Positions 34,239 to 45,751 of a stretch of DNA of 64,000 bases are shown in pieces. The DNA comes from Symmetrospora coprosmae (lineage: Eukaryota > Basidiomycota > Cystobasidiomycetes > Symmetrosporaceae). Location of the stretch: positions 372,001-436,000 of the forward strand of contig VUYT01000001.1 in the NCBI GenBank assembly GCA_008802785.1, given 5' to 3'. Position 1 is the stretch's first letter, and every line of letters starts with the position of its first letter. Both the position numbers and the translations under genes were made by a program. Below the pieces are notes generated by a model. It was not told where the DNA came from, did no database searches, and was given only the letters and a program-made list of their open reading frames with translations.

Positions 34239-37200
34239 ATGGCAGCGTCGCGCGGAGACGCGAGCAAAGCCAAGAGCGGGACATTGGCAGCTGCTGCCGC
34301 TGCTGTTGCTGTTGCTGCTGATGGTGCTGCAGCGGCGGAGGAGAAGCAGGTTGCGGGAGCGGAGCGGCATGGAGACGCAGGACAGTTCCGCGGCAGCGAC
34401 GAGGACAGTGGAGACAGCAGCGAGGACGCCAGCGACGAAGGCGAGCAGCATAGCGATAGCAGCGAGGGGCCTCTGGCCGCTCCTGAAGGTGCTCACGGCG
34501 AGGCCGCCGACTCGGACGCTGAAAGCGGCAATGACAATGAGGATGGGGACAACAACTCGGAGGAAGAGGGGGAGGAAGACGACGACGATGAAGAAGATGA
34601 CGACGACGACGATGAGGAGCCGACCTTGCGCTACTCGCGGATTCAGTCCTCGGCCCTTACCGAGCGTCTCTTCGCGAAAGGTCAGGACACCTGCTCGGCT
34701 CTGGCCGTCTCGGACAAGTACCTCGTCCTCGGCACCAACAACGGCGCAGTCTGCATTCTTGCACGCCCCAGCCAAAAGATAGGCCCGCAAGACGGAGCGG
34801 CTGCGACTCCCGCAGGCGCGACAGCTAGTCAAGGCAAGAACGGTACAGTCAATGTGACCCCCGCCGCCAACGATGTCGACGAGGACGCCGAAGGCCAGGT
34901 CATCGTCAAGCGATACCGACCGCATCAGGCAGGAGTCACGGAGGTCGTCATTGACGAGGAGAGCCAGTTCGTAGGCTCGGCTTCGACAGACGGTGAGCGG
35001 AAGGGGCGCCTTGTCCCCTAGTACCGATTAAGAGGCTGAACCGAGCCTACTCGCGTACTAGGCAAGGTCGTCATCCTCGACGTTGCGAGCTCAGACGCAC
35101 AGATGTTTGACCTCAAGCGGCCGCTACGCTGTCTAGCCCTCGAGCCGTCCTACGCAAGCAAGAGCACTCGACAATTCGTCTCGGGCGGTCTGTCCGGCAA
35201 TCTTACCCTTCACGAAAAGGGCTGGCTGGGACCGAAAGATGTCGTTCTGCACTCGGGCGAGGGGCCCATCTGGGCTGTCAAATGGCGGCGGAATTACATT
35301 TCCTGGGCGAACGACCGTGGTGTCCGAGTGTACGACACGCATTCGGGCACCAAGATTGCGTGGATCAAGAGCCAGGATGGCGCGCCGCGAGCGGATCTTT
35401 TCCCACCCACTATTCTTTGGCAGTCCGATACGCGCATCGTGCTGAGCCAGGCGGACTTCATCAAGGTCGTAGACCTCCGAGATCGACGGCAGCTTGAGCG
35501 GGAACGGCAAGAGAAGGAGCGGCTCAGGCTCGAGCAGGAGAAGGTGGAGAAAGGCAGCATACGCTCGGACAAGACTGGGAGCGGGTCAGGTTTGTCGGTT
35601 GGACATGCGTCCATGAACCCATTGGCCGGGATGGGCGCATACATCCCAGGCATCCCCGGCGTCTCCAGCTCTGGCACCAATGCGGGCGGCACGCCCCAGC
35701 ATGGCATCTTTGCGGAAGTCACAAGCGTCCTGCAGGTGGATTGCATGATCAGCGGGATCGTGCCCTTTTTGTCAGGCAACCCAGATGGCTCTTCGCACGG
35801 CCATCATGGAAAATCGGACCCATCCTACGAGAACACAACCACCTTCTTAGTCCTGTCGTACACCACCGAAGACAGCTACAGCGACGAACAGCAGCATGAA
35901 GGGCAGTCTACGAAGCGCTCAGTCTCGCAGCCGCCAGAACTGCGCATCATCAGCATTGCGACCGGCGAGGAGCTGTCGAGCGACGTCCTCTCGGTCTCCG
36001 GATACGAGAGGTTCGGCTGCAAGGACTATCGGATAGTGGGGCATTTCCCGCCGCCACGACAGTCCACGTCGTCGTCCCTTTCCAGGCCTTCCTCCTCCGC
36101 TCCACCGCACAGCAGGCTCCCCTCTCAAGCTCACGGATCAGGTCGCAAGGCGCGCAGACCGTCCCTCAGCTCGCAAACGAGCGCGGAAAGCTACTTTGTC
36201 ATATCGCCCATGGATCTCGTCCTCGTTAAGAAGCGGGACGTGGCGGACCACATTGCGTGGCTATGCGAGCGGAACCGCTTCGAGGACGCTCTAGCGGTCA
36301 TTGAGCGGCGTGGGCTGTCATCAACCATTCTTGGCAGTCAGCCGGCTGGGCGAAGCGGTAAAGGCCGGAGCATCGATGCGGATGAAATTGGACAGAAATT
36401 CCTCCAGCATCTCGTCGATAACGATGAGTGGGAGAAGGCGGCTCGGAATTTGCAAAAGATATTGCAGAAGGACCAGAAGAAGTGGGAGAACTGGATATTC
36501 ACCTTTCTGCAGAAGGGTCACTTTCAGGTGAGTTGACCCAGTGCGCTTCAGCCGGACTACTGACTGATTGACCGTTCCGTTGCAGACCGTGCTTCCGTAC
36601 GTGCCGACGCACGATCCCCAGCTGAGCAGTGTCATCTACGAGATGATCCTCGCGCACTACCTCAAGACTGATCCTTCGGCAAGTGCAAGCTTTGCGCATA
36701 GCCTTCCTTCCACACCTGCTGACGCGTTCTTCGTCACTATGCAGACCCTATTGCAAACCATCAAAACGTGGCCAGCTTCCATTTACGATGCTCAGGCAAT
36801 CATCAACGCCATCCGATCGACATACGAGCGCGAGGCCAGCAGCAACAAGACATCTGCCAACCTAGGCACGATGATGGAATGCCTGGTCGAGCTCTACCTG
36901 ACAAACAAGCAGCCGGGCAAGGCCGTTCCCTACTACCTTCGCTTGCGAAGGCCGGGCGTTTTCGACCTCATCAGGGAGTATAGCTTGTTCACGGATGTGC
37001 AGGATCAAGCGCTCTTGCTGGTCGACTTTGATCAGGACATGCAGCGGAGGCACGAGCGAGGCAAAGCCAGAACCGGCGTCGCATCGCACAAGGAGGATGA
37101 GACCAAGCATGGCGAGGCGATCGAGTTGCTCGTCAGCCACACGCACGCCGTACCCGTGCGTGGTGCCGTCCCTTCCCAGAATGGCCAGCTGCTGACTGGC

Positions 37201-38238
37201 TTCGACCGATCGTCCAGATTGTCCGAGTTGTCGCGCAGCTTTCGTCAAACAGGCATTACCTCTACATGTACCTGGACGCACTCTTCTCTTCGGACCCACA
37301 AGCGGCCTTCGAGTACTCGGACATGCTTGTCGACCTATACGCGGAGTACGACTACGCTCGCCTCCTCGATTTCCTACGAGCGAGCACCAGCTACTCCCTC
37401 GAGAAGGCGTATGAGATCTGCAAGACGCGTGACTATGTCCCTGAAATGGTCTTCCTGCTCGGGCGCATGGGCAACAACAAGCAAGCTTTGGAGCTGATTA
37501 TCGAGCGTCTTGGAGATGTGCAAAGGGTGAGCAGGTCTTCGAAGCATAGCCTTGACTGGTTGCTCACATGAGGTATTGCAGGCCATCGACTTTGCGAAGG
37601 AGCAAGACGATCATGACCTGTGGGAGGATCTGCTGAAGTACAGCGAGACTCGACCAGCCTTCATCCGGCGCCTGCTGGAGAATGTCGGGCCGGAGATCGA
37701 CCCGATCCGCCTGATCCGCCGCATCAAGAACGGCCTGCAGATTCCAGGCCTGAAGCCAGCGCTCATCAAGATCTTACAGGACTTCAATATCCAGATCTCG
37801 CTTATCGACGGGTGCAAGACGATTCTCAACACAGATTGCCGCCGGCTCACCCTCGAGCTGCACGATGGCCAGACCAACGCCTTTTACGGCGCTGCGGACA
37901 CTGCGCTCTGCTTGAGGTGCAGCAAACCGGCCTTCCTGCCGAGGGAGCCTTCGTCCTCGACTGCGGCGTCAGCTACACCAGCAGAGGCACTCACCCTCGT
38001 CTTCCTCTGCCGTCACGTCTTCCACATTACCTGTGCCCTGCCCGAAATTGAGCTTCCATCCCGTCCTCAGCATCTCCTGAACCCTCTCCTAGTGGGCAGC
38101 GACTCTTCGGGCATGAACAGGGACCGCGACATCACCGCCAAGATTCTGTTTGCCAGCCAGCTCAGATCAAGGGCAAAAGCGCAAATCAGGTGCCCAGCAT
38201 GCGTGGCCGGGCGAAGCAGGGTGCAGATGAGCAGGTAG
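34239..38238 (+). CDS. VPS41: Vacuolar protein sorting protein VPS41 (HOPS subunit)
   Basis: Effector subunit of the HOPS tethering complex that drives fusion with the vacuole. The head (about residues 20-125) is Ala-rich, then extremely acidic with long Asp/Glu runs. The WD40-like beta-propeller follows: SALAVSDKYLVLGTNNGAV, then HQAGVTEVVIDEESQFVGSA, TRQFVSGGLSGNLTLHEKGW, GEGPIWAVKWRRNYISWAND and GVRVYDTHSGTKIAWI. The clathrin-repeat helical part contains LCERNRFEDALAVIERRG, MLVDLYAEYDYARLLDFLR and FLLGRMGNNKQALELIIERL. The C-terminal RING-H2-like domain has LCLRCSKPAF, LCRHVFHITCAL and RCPACV. About five exons. Every VPS41 hallmark is present in order. Confidence 0.93.
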
Positions 38239-38521
38239 TATGTATTGTATGCCTCTCATCGCTAAGCGTCGGTAGTGCTGCTGTTGTTGTGCTACCATTT
38301 TCCGCGCAAACTAGCGTAACTGCCCACATGTTTGTTGCGTTGGCGCTAGACACGACTGCAGGCTGACGAGCGCACTACCGATCCCTTTGCTGCTTGCACG
38401 ATGCTTGCACTCGCCACGCGCCGCGGTGTGAAGCGCTTCCCATCTTCCTTCTCTCCTTGCTGTCCTTCGAGTCTGCAAACCCCGTACCACTCAGCCTCCC
38501 GAATCCTTCGCTCAGATCTGT
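38239..38521. other. Convergent 3' region
   Basis: Between VPS41 and the ubiquitin-domain gene, tail to tail. No coding signal. Confidence 0.45.
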
Positions 38522-41209
38522 TCATGTGCAGGACGACTTCTTGGCTGTCTCGCTCTTGATGCGGGCGTTCCTGCTGTTGTGAAGGGGCGAGACATCGTCC
38601 ATGGTCAGGTCCACGATGAGGCCTTTGCTGCCACCATTCTGCCATCTCTGGGCGAAGTCGGTCTCGTTGACAGCGATCGGACCCGGTGCGGTCTTTCTCC
38701 TCTTGCTCGCATGGCAGGCATCCCCGTCAATCTGCTCATCCAGGTCGGCGACGCTCTGGACGTTGACGAAGCCGTGGCCGAGCTGGGGAATTGCCTTCGG
38801 CTCATTGTACATGTCGAACCATGCAACATTCTGGGGCGCAAGCGCAGACATGGTCAATACTTCAAATCGATGTCAACCACATGTCGCAATGGGCGCCACT
38901 TACGTAGTCGTGATACAGATTCTTCGTGACGGGAGAGGTCGGAGCTGCATGGCCCGTGATACTCCTGTTGGCAGCACGTGTCTCAAAGTGGCTCGGCAAG
39001 CCGCAGAAGTAATCGCAGCGGTTCGGACTCACTCCCATGCAGCAGCGTTGATGGCGTGTACGAAAACCCTCTCCCCAGCCTCGAAATTGTAGAATCCGGC
39101 AGACAAAGTGTCCTCGTAAATGTCTTGCTTGATCTGCCCGCCCATGGCGAAGCCCATCGACCTGTCGGGTGCTCCGCCTCCTCCCCGGAGGCGTAGGACC
39201 ATCTGGTACGTTGTCTCAGCTGCGTGAACGGATCGCCTGGGCGGTAGCGTGAATCACCACTTACGTGAAGCGTGGACTCCTTCTGCACCTTGTATTCTGA
39301 GTGGGCAGATGCGGTAGGGCTATGGTTAAGACATGCAGGTTCTGTGAGCATGTCGGATCATCTCACCTCGAAGAGTCCTTCCATCTTCCAGCTGCATTGA
39401 AGCAAAAATGAGCCGTTGCCAATCGGGCGGGATACCTTCCTCGAGCTGAATGAGCAGTTTCAGCTCTTCGATGGTGTGGTCGGCGCTGGCTTCTGCGCAT
39501 TGCGGTATGTGTCAGGTAGATTCAGCCTCGGTGTTTGAAGATACAGCGGGGTGTCGTAGCCTACCAATGGTTATTGTCTTGCCCGTAAGCGTCTTGACAT
39601 AAAGCTGGACTGCAATCCATGATTTTGCGTCAGCGTGGCACAGCCGATAGAGGACAACTCTATTGACTGACAGAGGCCTCCCTGAGGTAGATTTCTAGCT
39701 TTGACGCGAGCATTGGGTCCGCACAAACGCAGTAAGTCATCAAGCACCGTGACTTTGCTACAACAGCAGCTATCTCAGCATGTTTCGCTACGGACAGTTC
39801 TGCGTGAAGGCGAGGACTGTACTGACCGCACGTTGATGTAGTACTTGCTACCCCGCGGGACTTTGAGCTCTGATGGAGTCTCTCCAAGATCTTTGACCGG
39901 AATGGGCACTCCTCCTGCATCCTCGAAATCCGGTAATTTGTAGCGAGGGAAAACATCGAATTGCACGGTCGCTTCCGAGTTCTGCGGATAGCATGTCGGT
40001 CAGTCTCGTGAATTCCGAGCCTTCTTGGGCGACTCACCTTGCCAGTGAGTTGCTCTGAGTCCGCAAGGGGGGAGGAAGCGAGGTTTTAGCAGACTCGAAA
40101 GTACTGCTTTCTATAGGAAGCACCATACCCTCAATCGTGTAGCGGTGAGGTGCACACTGCATCAAGCCACGGCTGGGATGAGCAGATGTAGTCCTGCTGC
40201 ATGCTCTCTGCCTCGACGTCATGATCCTTGGGTAGCCCAGTGATAGCGTTGATTCCTCCGACAGATATCTTCATGGCCGCGCCCGAGCTTGCGCTGAATG
40301 ACATCCAGATGGCTTCTCGCTGATACATAGGAGCCAGATAGCCACCGCGCTGAACGATAGAAGGCGGTAGCTTGTCGATGTAGTCTGCCACCGGATAGAG
40401 GGGGACCTTGTCTAGGCTCTGCAGGATAGTCGATGACATATTGCTACCGTCAGGACTCGCGTATCAGCGGGCAAGAGACCTAATTGAGGTGACTCCGTAC
40501 GGGCGGCAGGGAATGCTTCTTGCCATCATCGGGCACTCGCAGTGTCTTGTGAAGAGTGATTGAGGTACCGAGCACCCGAATCTGGTCTCCAGTGCTCTGG
40601 ACCGCCGGGCCAGGGGTAAAGCTGGTGTCCTTGGAGAACTCGTGCCACCAGTTGACGAGCGATTGATCCCTGCATATGAAAGCGAAGAAAGCCATAAGCG
40701 AGACCTGTATCAAAACGGATGAACCCGACAGAGAAGCGACCACTTACTCTCTAATGCGGAGTCCACCGGGCTGGCGAGCATCGTAACAGGCAGACTCATT
40801 GCTCGCGACTACCTCGACAGATGCACGCGCATCGGGGTCAACGACGAGAATGTATGGTGACTGGTACTTGCTTGTGTCCTGGGAGGTATGGAAATGTAGA
40901 ATACGTTTAGCAAGGCCGGTCAGTCGCTCGAATGCCCTGTCAGAGCTCCGCCATTGGAATGTTCCCCCGCACGATATACTGTACGAGATTAGCTACAGTG
41001 CTGCGCTTAAGAAGCTCGTTCGAGGTGAGGACGAGGGACACGGAGTGAGCGACCGGTCGGGCCGTCTCCGCCCCATCGACGCGTCCGACGGCGGAGGCGG
41101 GAGGGGCCTCCGAGGCAGGTGTGTCCTTGAGTATCAGGCCGTCGATGTGGATGGTGTTTACGCTGGTCGTCTTCGTCATTGTCTCGTCCTGTTGCTCGTG
41201 CTTGACCAT
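38522..41209 (-). CDS. Large fungal protein with an internal ubiquitin domain
   Basis: A family widespread in filamentous fungi, role unknown to me. The N-terminus (start 41209, [18 protein letters not shown]) precedes [20 protein letters not shown]. Exons then give [37 protein letters not shown] and [16 protein letters not shown] piece with [19 protein letters not shown] follows. Then comes a ubiquitin fold: [66 protein letters not shown] and [10 protein letters not shown]. After it come [39 protein letters not shown] and a C-terminal domain with [19 protein letters not shown]. The K48-equivalent position is substituted (ASMQLEDG versus AGKQLEDG in ubiquitin). More than ten exons; several joins are approximate. 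Confidence 0.75.
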
Positions 41210-41391
41210 CTTATGTGTCGTTGAGGGGAGTGTAGGTGGGTATGGATCGGAGCAGAGGAGAGAGAGGTCGGGGCGGCGAAGAGCGGAATTTATACTAGCA
41301 ACGCGTCGAACGGGGCGGAGAGGTCTGGCAGCCTCCCTTCCAGTCCTCAACTAGCGTTCCTTGTTTACATCTGTCAATAGCGCATCCTTTT

Positions 41392-44300
41392 CTACGCAAA
41401 GTCTACCCACCGCTGCGCCGCAGTCAGTCCCTCATACACGAGCGTGTCCGCATCCGACTTCCAATAGTCATCCGGGTTGATCTGCCTGTAAATGTCCTTT
41501 GCGAACTGTATGCAGATCGTCGCGTCAGCAGCGCGCCTCTCTCCAGGAGAACCAAGCGCACTCACCGCCCTGCAGAACTCTGCGAACCATCCCCTGGCAA
41601 ACCACAGCTGCCATTCGTCTCCCTTGTCCGCCGCCTGCAGCGCAGCAAGCGTCTCTCTGAACCGCCCAACGACCTCGGCAATCAGGCTCTCCTGCTCCTT
41701 CTTTACGCTCTCGAGCTGCTTCTCGACAGATGCAAGCTCCGTAGCGGCCGCGCTGCTCGCTGTATTGTCGTCCGTGGCCATCGCTGCCGACTCGCCATCA
41801 CCATTGACGTCCGCGACGCCTGCAGCAGCCCTCGCGGCATCGACGCGGTCCTCCTCCTTCTTGCGGAGCAGAGCCAGACGCGCTGTTGCGCCGAGCACGC
41901 GCGTCTGCACCTTCTCGAGCGTCGAGCGGAGCATGTTCCACGTGCTGATCTCGCTCCAGTCGCGCGGGTCCAGCGGGCCGCCAAAGACGTGCTGGTTGCC
42001 ACCTTCGAAGAGCAGCGTGACGACGTCGACGGGGTCCACAATCCGGTACTGCAGCAGCTTGTCGACGACAATCCCGGCAAATTGGGCGTTGCGCCGCCAG
42101 AAGCGCGACACGGAGCGGAGGAGGCCGAGCCGTGCGTCCGCGGACGCAGTCAGCTCGCGCAGCAGGACAATGTACCTCTCGACAATGTTGAGAAAGTGCG
42201 AGAACGAGCGCGAGCCGACAACCAGCACGACCTGGAAGACAATGTCGCGCACGAGACCGTCGGCCGTCGCTTCGTCAACGCGCTCGTCGATCTCCCCCGC
42301 GATCATGTCCGCCTTGACAGTTGCGAGGTGGTCCTTGATCTCCTGGATCGTTGCGCGCGAGCGCATCAGGCGCTGCACTTCGGCGGCTGTCGGCCCGTAC
42401 GGCGACGGACCGTCCGCTTCGTACGTAAAGTCCGGACCAGGTGCATCGTCGGGGAAGACGCCGGCTTCGGAGCCAATGTACGCGTCCGGAAGCGTCACCT
42501 TGATGCGGTCAAAGTAGCTCAGGCGGATCTCGAGGTCGAGCACGCGGCGGATGAGGACCTTTTTCGGGTGAGAGGCCGGTAGAGCCAGATCGTTCTCCCT
42601 GTTTAGACAGAGAAGCGGGGTTAGCCAAGCCTCTCGATGAGACGCAAGCGAGCGGACCCACCACTCCGGCCATCTCCAGTGGAAGCCAAAGTTCGAGAGA
42701 TGGACACCAAACCAGTCTGCGAACCTTCTCGCTCCTTCCGCACCGAGTACGATGATGCCCTCGTCGAACTGGCCCTCGGCGTTCCTGTCGGCGCCGAGGC
42801 CCGCGTAGAGCTTCCGGATGCATTTGCCCAGCGCGGGAGCAACCGTCTGCGGGCTGACTTTGCAGAGCTCCGTGACGAGCGAGTGGTAGTAGACTGCCTT
42901 GTGAGGCGGAGCGGGCGTCGCAAAGAGGTGGGCTAGGACCGTGTCCATGATGAGACTCTCGAGCGAGATCTGCGGGCCGGACTCGCCGCTGCCGCTGCCA
43001 AAGGTGCCCGGTGCGAGCCACTTGGGCAGGTCAACGAGCAAGATGCGCGCGCAGTCTTTGCGGTTCACCTCGTACACTGAGATGATGTCTGCGACGAGCT
43101 GGCGCAGGAAGAGGCCAGAGTTGGTGTTGAGGGCGGGGACGGTCTGCGGGTAATGTGAAAGCGGCACAGCAACAAGAAAGCATGCGCCAGCTCAGTCAGC
43201 ATTTGCGTTCCAGCCAGCTCGAAGGAAGAGCGCCGCGGACCCACCTCGTCACTGAAGAACGATAGGTGCAGACGCAGACCCGTGTATCCGACCTGATCTC
43301 TGGCAAAGTCTTCCGCCTCTGCGCCTGCTGGCCCACTCGATGCGGTTGGAGCCTTAGGAGCAGCAGCCGCCTCTGTGCCGTCGGTATCGTTCTCGATGGG
43401 CAGAGAGATGACAGGCAACTGGAACGGCTCGAACGCGTGCGTGCTTTCGTCTTTGACAGTGAGTGACGGGAAGGCTTCGTACGGTAGAGGCAGAGAGGCG
43501 GGGAGCGTGCCGGTGGTGGAGAGGAATGCCTGGTACAGCGAATCGATAGGCTGCGATAGACCATGTCACGAGTGAGGCTGTCAGTAAGTGGGCGACCCGC
43601 GTGAAGAAGGTGTGGTGACCTACATCTGTCCACTGCTTTGCGTTTCCGCTCTCGCCGCCCAAGAACTGCCGATCGACCTGCCTTGCGCTCATGTACGTCT
43701 GTACGCCGGTTCGGATGCTCTCGAGCGTCTCGTTTCCGGCCTGCATGACGCCTGTGCCTGGCGAGAGACGAAGCAGCGTCTCGAGGACGACACGGACGAG
43801 CTCGTCGCCGCGCTCGGCGCGGAGGCCAGGCTCGTTCTCAAGCGGGAGGATGAAGGAGGCGTGTAGCAGGGTGAGGAGCGAGCTTGCATCGACGAGGGGC
43901 CGAGGCAATGATGCGAGGTGCGCAAAGAGGTGTAGCTGCGAGTTCGAGAGAAACGGGGGGGTCAATGGCGAGACAAGGCAGGTGGTAAGACGGGCCAGGA
44001 CTGCACGTACGCTGAAGCGGACGCTCCTCCACCTTCGGGCGTCGAGGTGGTTCTGGAAGACCTTTACGAGATGCTTCACAATCTCGAGGCCTAGGTTGAT
44101 GGCCGCAGGCGTGGCTGCGGGTGTGGTGGGCGTCTCTGACTTCATCTCCGTGTCCTGCCCTGCTTTGCCTGCATCTTGACCCTCCTTTTCGGTGTTGTCG
44201 ACGACGGTGAAGCCGTCGGCGTTGTTGGTGATTGTGACGAGCGGTTTCGCGGCTGCTCGGGTGGGGGGAGGGACGAAGGTCTCGTTCGAGAGGAGGCCGA

Positions 44301-45080
44301 GCACGGTCGCGAGGTAGGGCAGCTTGTGCGGGCATTCCGCAATGCTGAGGAAAGCCGGAGCAGAGCAGAGCGAGAGCAGAAGTGGAGGTGAGTCTCGTCA
44401 GCGTGTGGGGCCTAGAATGACGACTGAGCAGCAGCAGCAGGCAGGCACACGCATGGTTCGGCCCGCCCACCATGCCCCAGGTCCGCAACCACGGAGACCC
44501 GACCGTGGACTCACGCAATCCTGAAAGCGCGGAGTACCTCGTGCTTGCTGCCCTTTGACCATATGTCCCTCGTCTCCTGCGACAGGCCATCGAGGTCTCC
44601 TACGCCGAGGCTCTGAAATCTGCCGGCCTCGTCTGGGTTGACGGAGGCGGCTGCGACACTGGTGCCGGTAGCATCGTCGCCCAGCTTCCAGAGGTCGACA
44701 GAGTACTTTTCTCCTACGCTGAGGAGGACCTGGACGTTCTCCCTCTCGCGGCGTGTCCCCTGGTAGCCGTAGGGCGCTCCTCCTCTTCCTCCTCTGCCCC
44801 GTCCACCACCGCCGCCGCCGTATCCGGCTCCTCCGCCCTCTCTCCCACCGTAGGAACGACCAGAGTAGCCCGAGTAGTCTCTGCCACCGTACGAGGCAAT
44901 GGGCTGGTCGTGCGAGTAGTTGGTGTGCCCGCCGTTGAACCGCCGGAACTGTCGTCGCTCTCCTCCTCCTCCTCCTCCACCTCCCCCGGCGTCATCATCG
45001 TAGTCGCGCCCTCGCTTTCGCCCACTGCCCCCACCGTTGCCATTGCTGGGCGATCCGCCGTATCCTCCGTTGTAGGACAT
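41392..45080 (-). CDS. CBC1: Nuclear cap-binding protein subunit 1 (CBP80)
   Basis: Large subunit of the nuclear cap-binding complex, which binds m7G-capped transcripts with CBP20 and links to splicing, 3' processing and export. The N-terminus (start 45080, MSYNGGYGGSPSNGNGGG) is about 120 residues of Gly, Arg, Tyr and Ser with RGG repeats. The first MIF4G domain starts after RERENVQVLLSVGEKYSVD and includes KHEVLRAFRIAE-type exons and KLPYLATVLGLLSNETF. The second and third MIF4G domains contain HKAVYYHSLVTELCKVSPQT, FGFHWRWPEWW, KVLIRRVLDLEIRLSYFDRI and SRSFSHFLNIVERYIVLLRE. The C-terminus has FWRRNAQFAGIVVDKLLQYR, a coiled coil near ELASVEKQLESVKKEQESL, and ends TAAQRWVDFA. About seven exons. 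Confidence 0.93.
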
Positions 45081-45751
45081 GGCTGTGACTGTGGCTGCTG
45101 GTGTCAAGTGTCCAGTGGTGGGTGAGAGAGAGCACGAGGAGGGAGGGTCAGGACAGGAGCCTACTGTACTGCGACCAGGTCCAGAGCCAGCGCTGTATGA
45201 GCTGGGCACATTCAACATGTGTTGACCAGACTACATGCACTATTACTACGATACTGTCGTCATTGACGATGGTCTAGCATGTGTTACAGCAGGTGTACAG
45301 TATGATGCTGTGTGCGACCTCAGGCTGCTATTGTACTCGAGCGCGTCCTGCAGCTGAGGCACGCGTGCGATTATAGAGGAGAACGGGCAAGAGCTGCTGG
45401 CACATAGAACGAGAGAGACGGACACACAGTGGCAGAGGCAGAGGCAGTGTGCACATTCTATTGTGCAGACTGTCTCCACCTGTTGAGACTGGCTACTTTA
45501 TACTGCATTGCTGCTGCTGCTGCTGCTGCTGCTGCCTCTATGCCTCCCCTCTCCCCTAAACGCCCGCCCTTCAAATTTGCCCATCCCCTGTATGCTGCAT
45601 CCCCTGGCTCTGCTCCCACTCGTCAACTGACAACCTGGTCAAGGACACATACACGACCTAGGTAGGGGGGTAGCAGTGGCACGCCATCGCATCGCATCGC
45701 ACCGCACCGCACCGCATTGCATCCTGAATCGGGCAATACCATGCAGGCACG
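45081..45751. promoter_or_regulatory. Divergent promoter, CBP80 / IMP dehydrogenase
   Basis: 670 bp between the two start codons. It holds a pure CTG run at 45511-45534 and a (GCATC/GCACC)n-type tandem repeat near 45685-45720, just upstream of the IMP dehydrogenase start. No coding exon was seen. Confidence 0.5.
45511..45534. repeat. (CTG)8 microsatellite
   Basis: Eight perfect CTG units in the noncoding region upstream of the IMP dehydrogenase gene. Confidence 0.9.

Noticed and set aside
34134-34925. 263-residue Val/Leu-rich open frame on the minus strand
   Set aside because: It is antisense to the Asp/Glu-rich head of VPS41, where GA-rich codons automatically give a hydrophobic shadow.
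41492-42517. 341-residue open frame on the plus strand
   Set aside because: It lies antisense to the CBP80 MIF4G exons, has a biased Ser/Arg/Thr composition, and is a by-product of GC-rich third positions.
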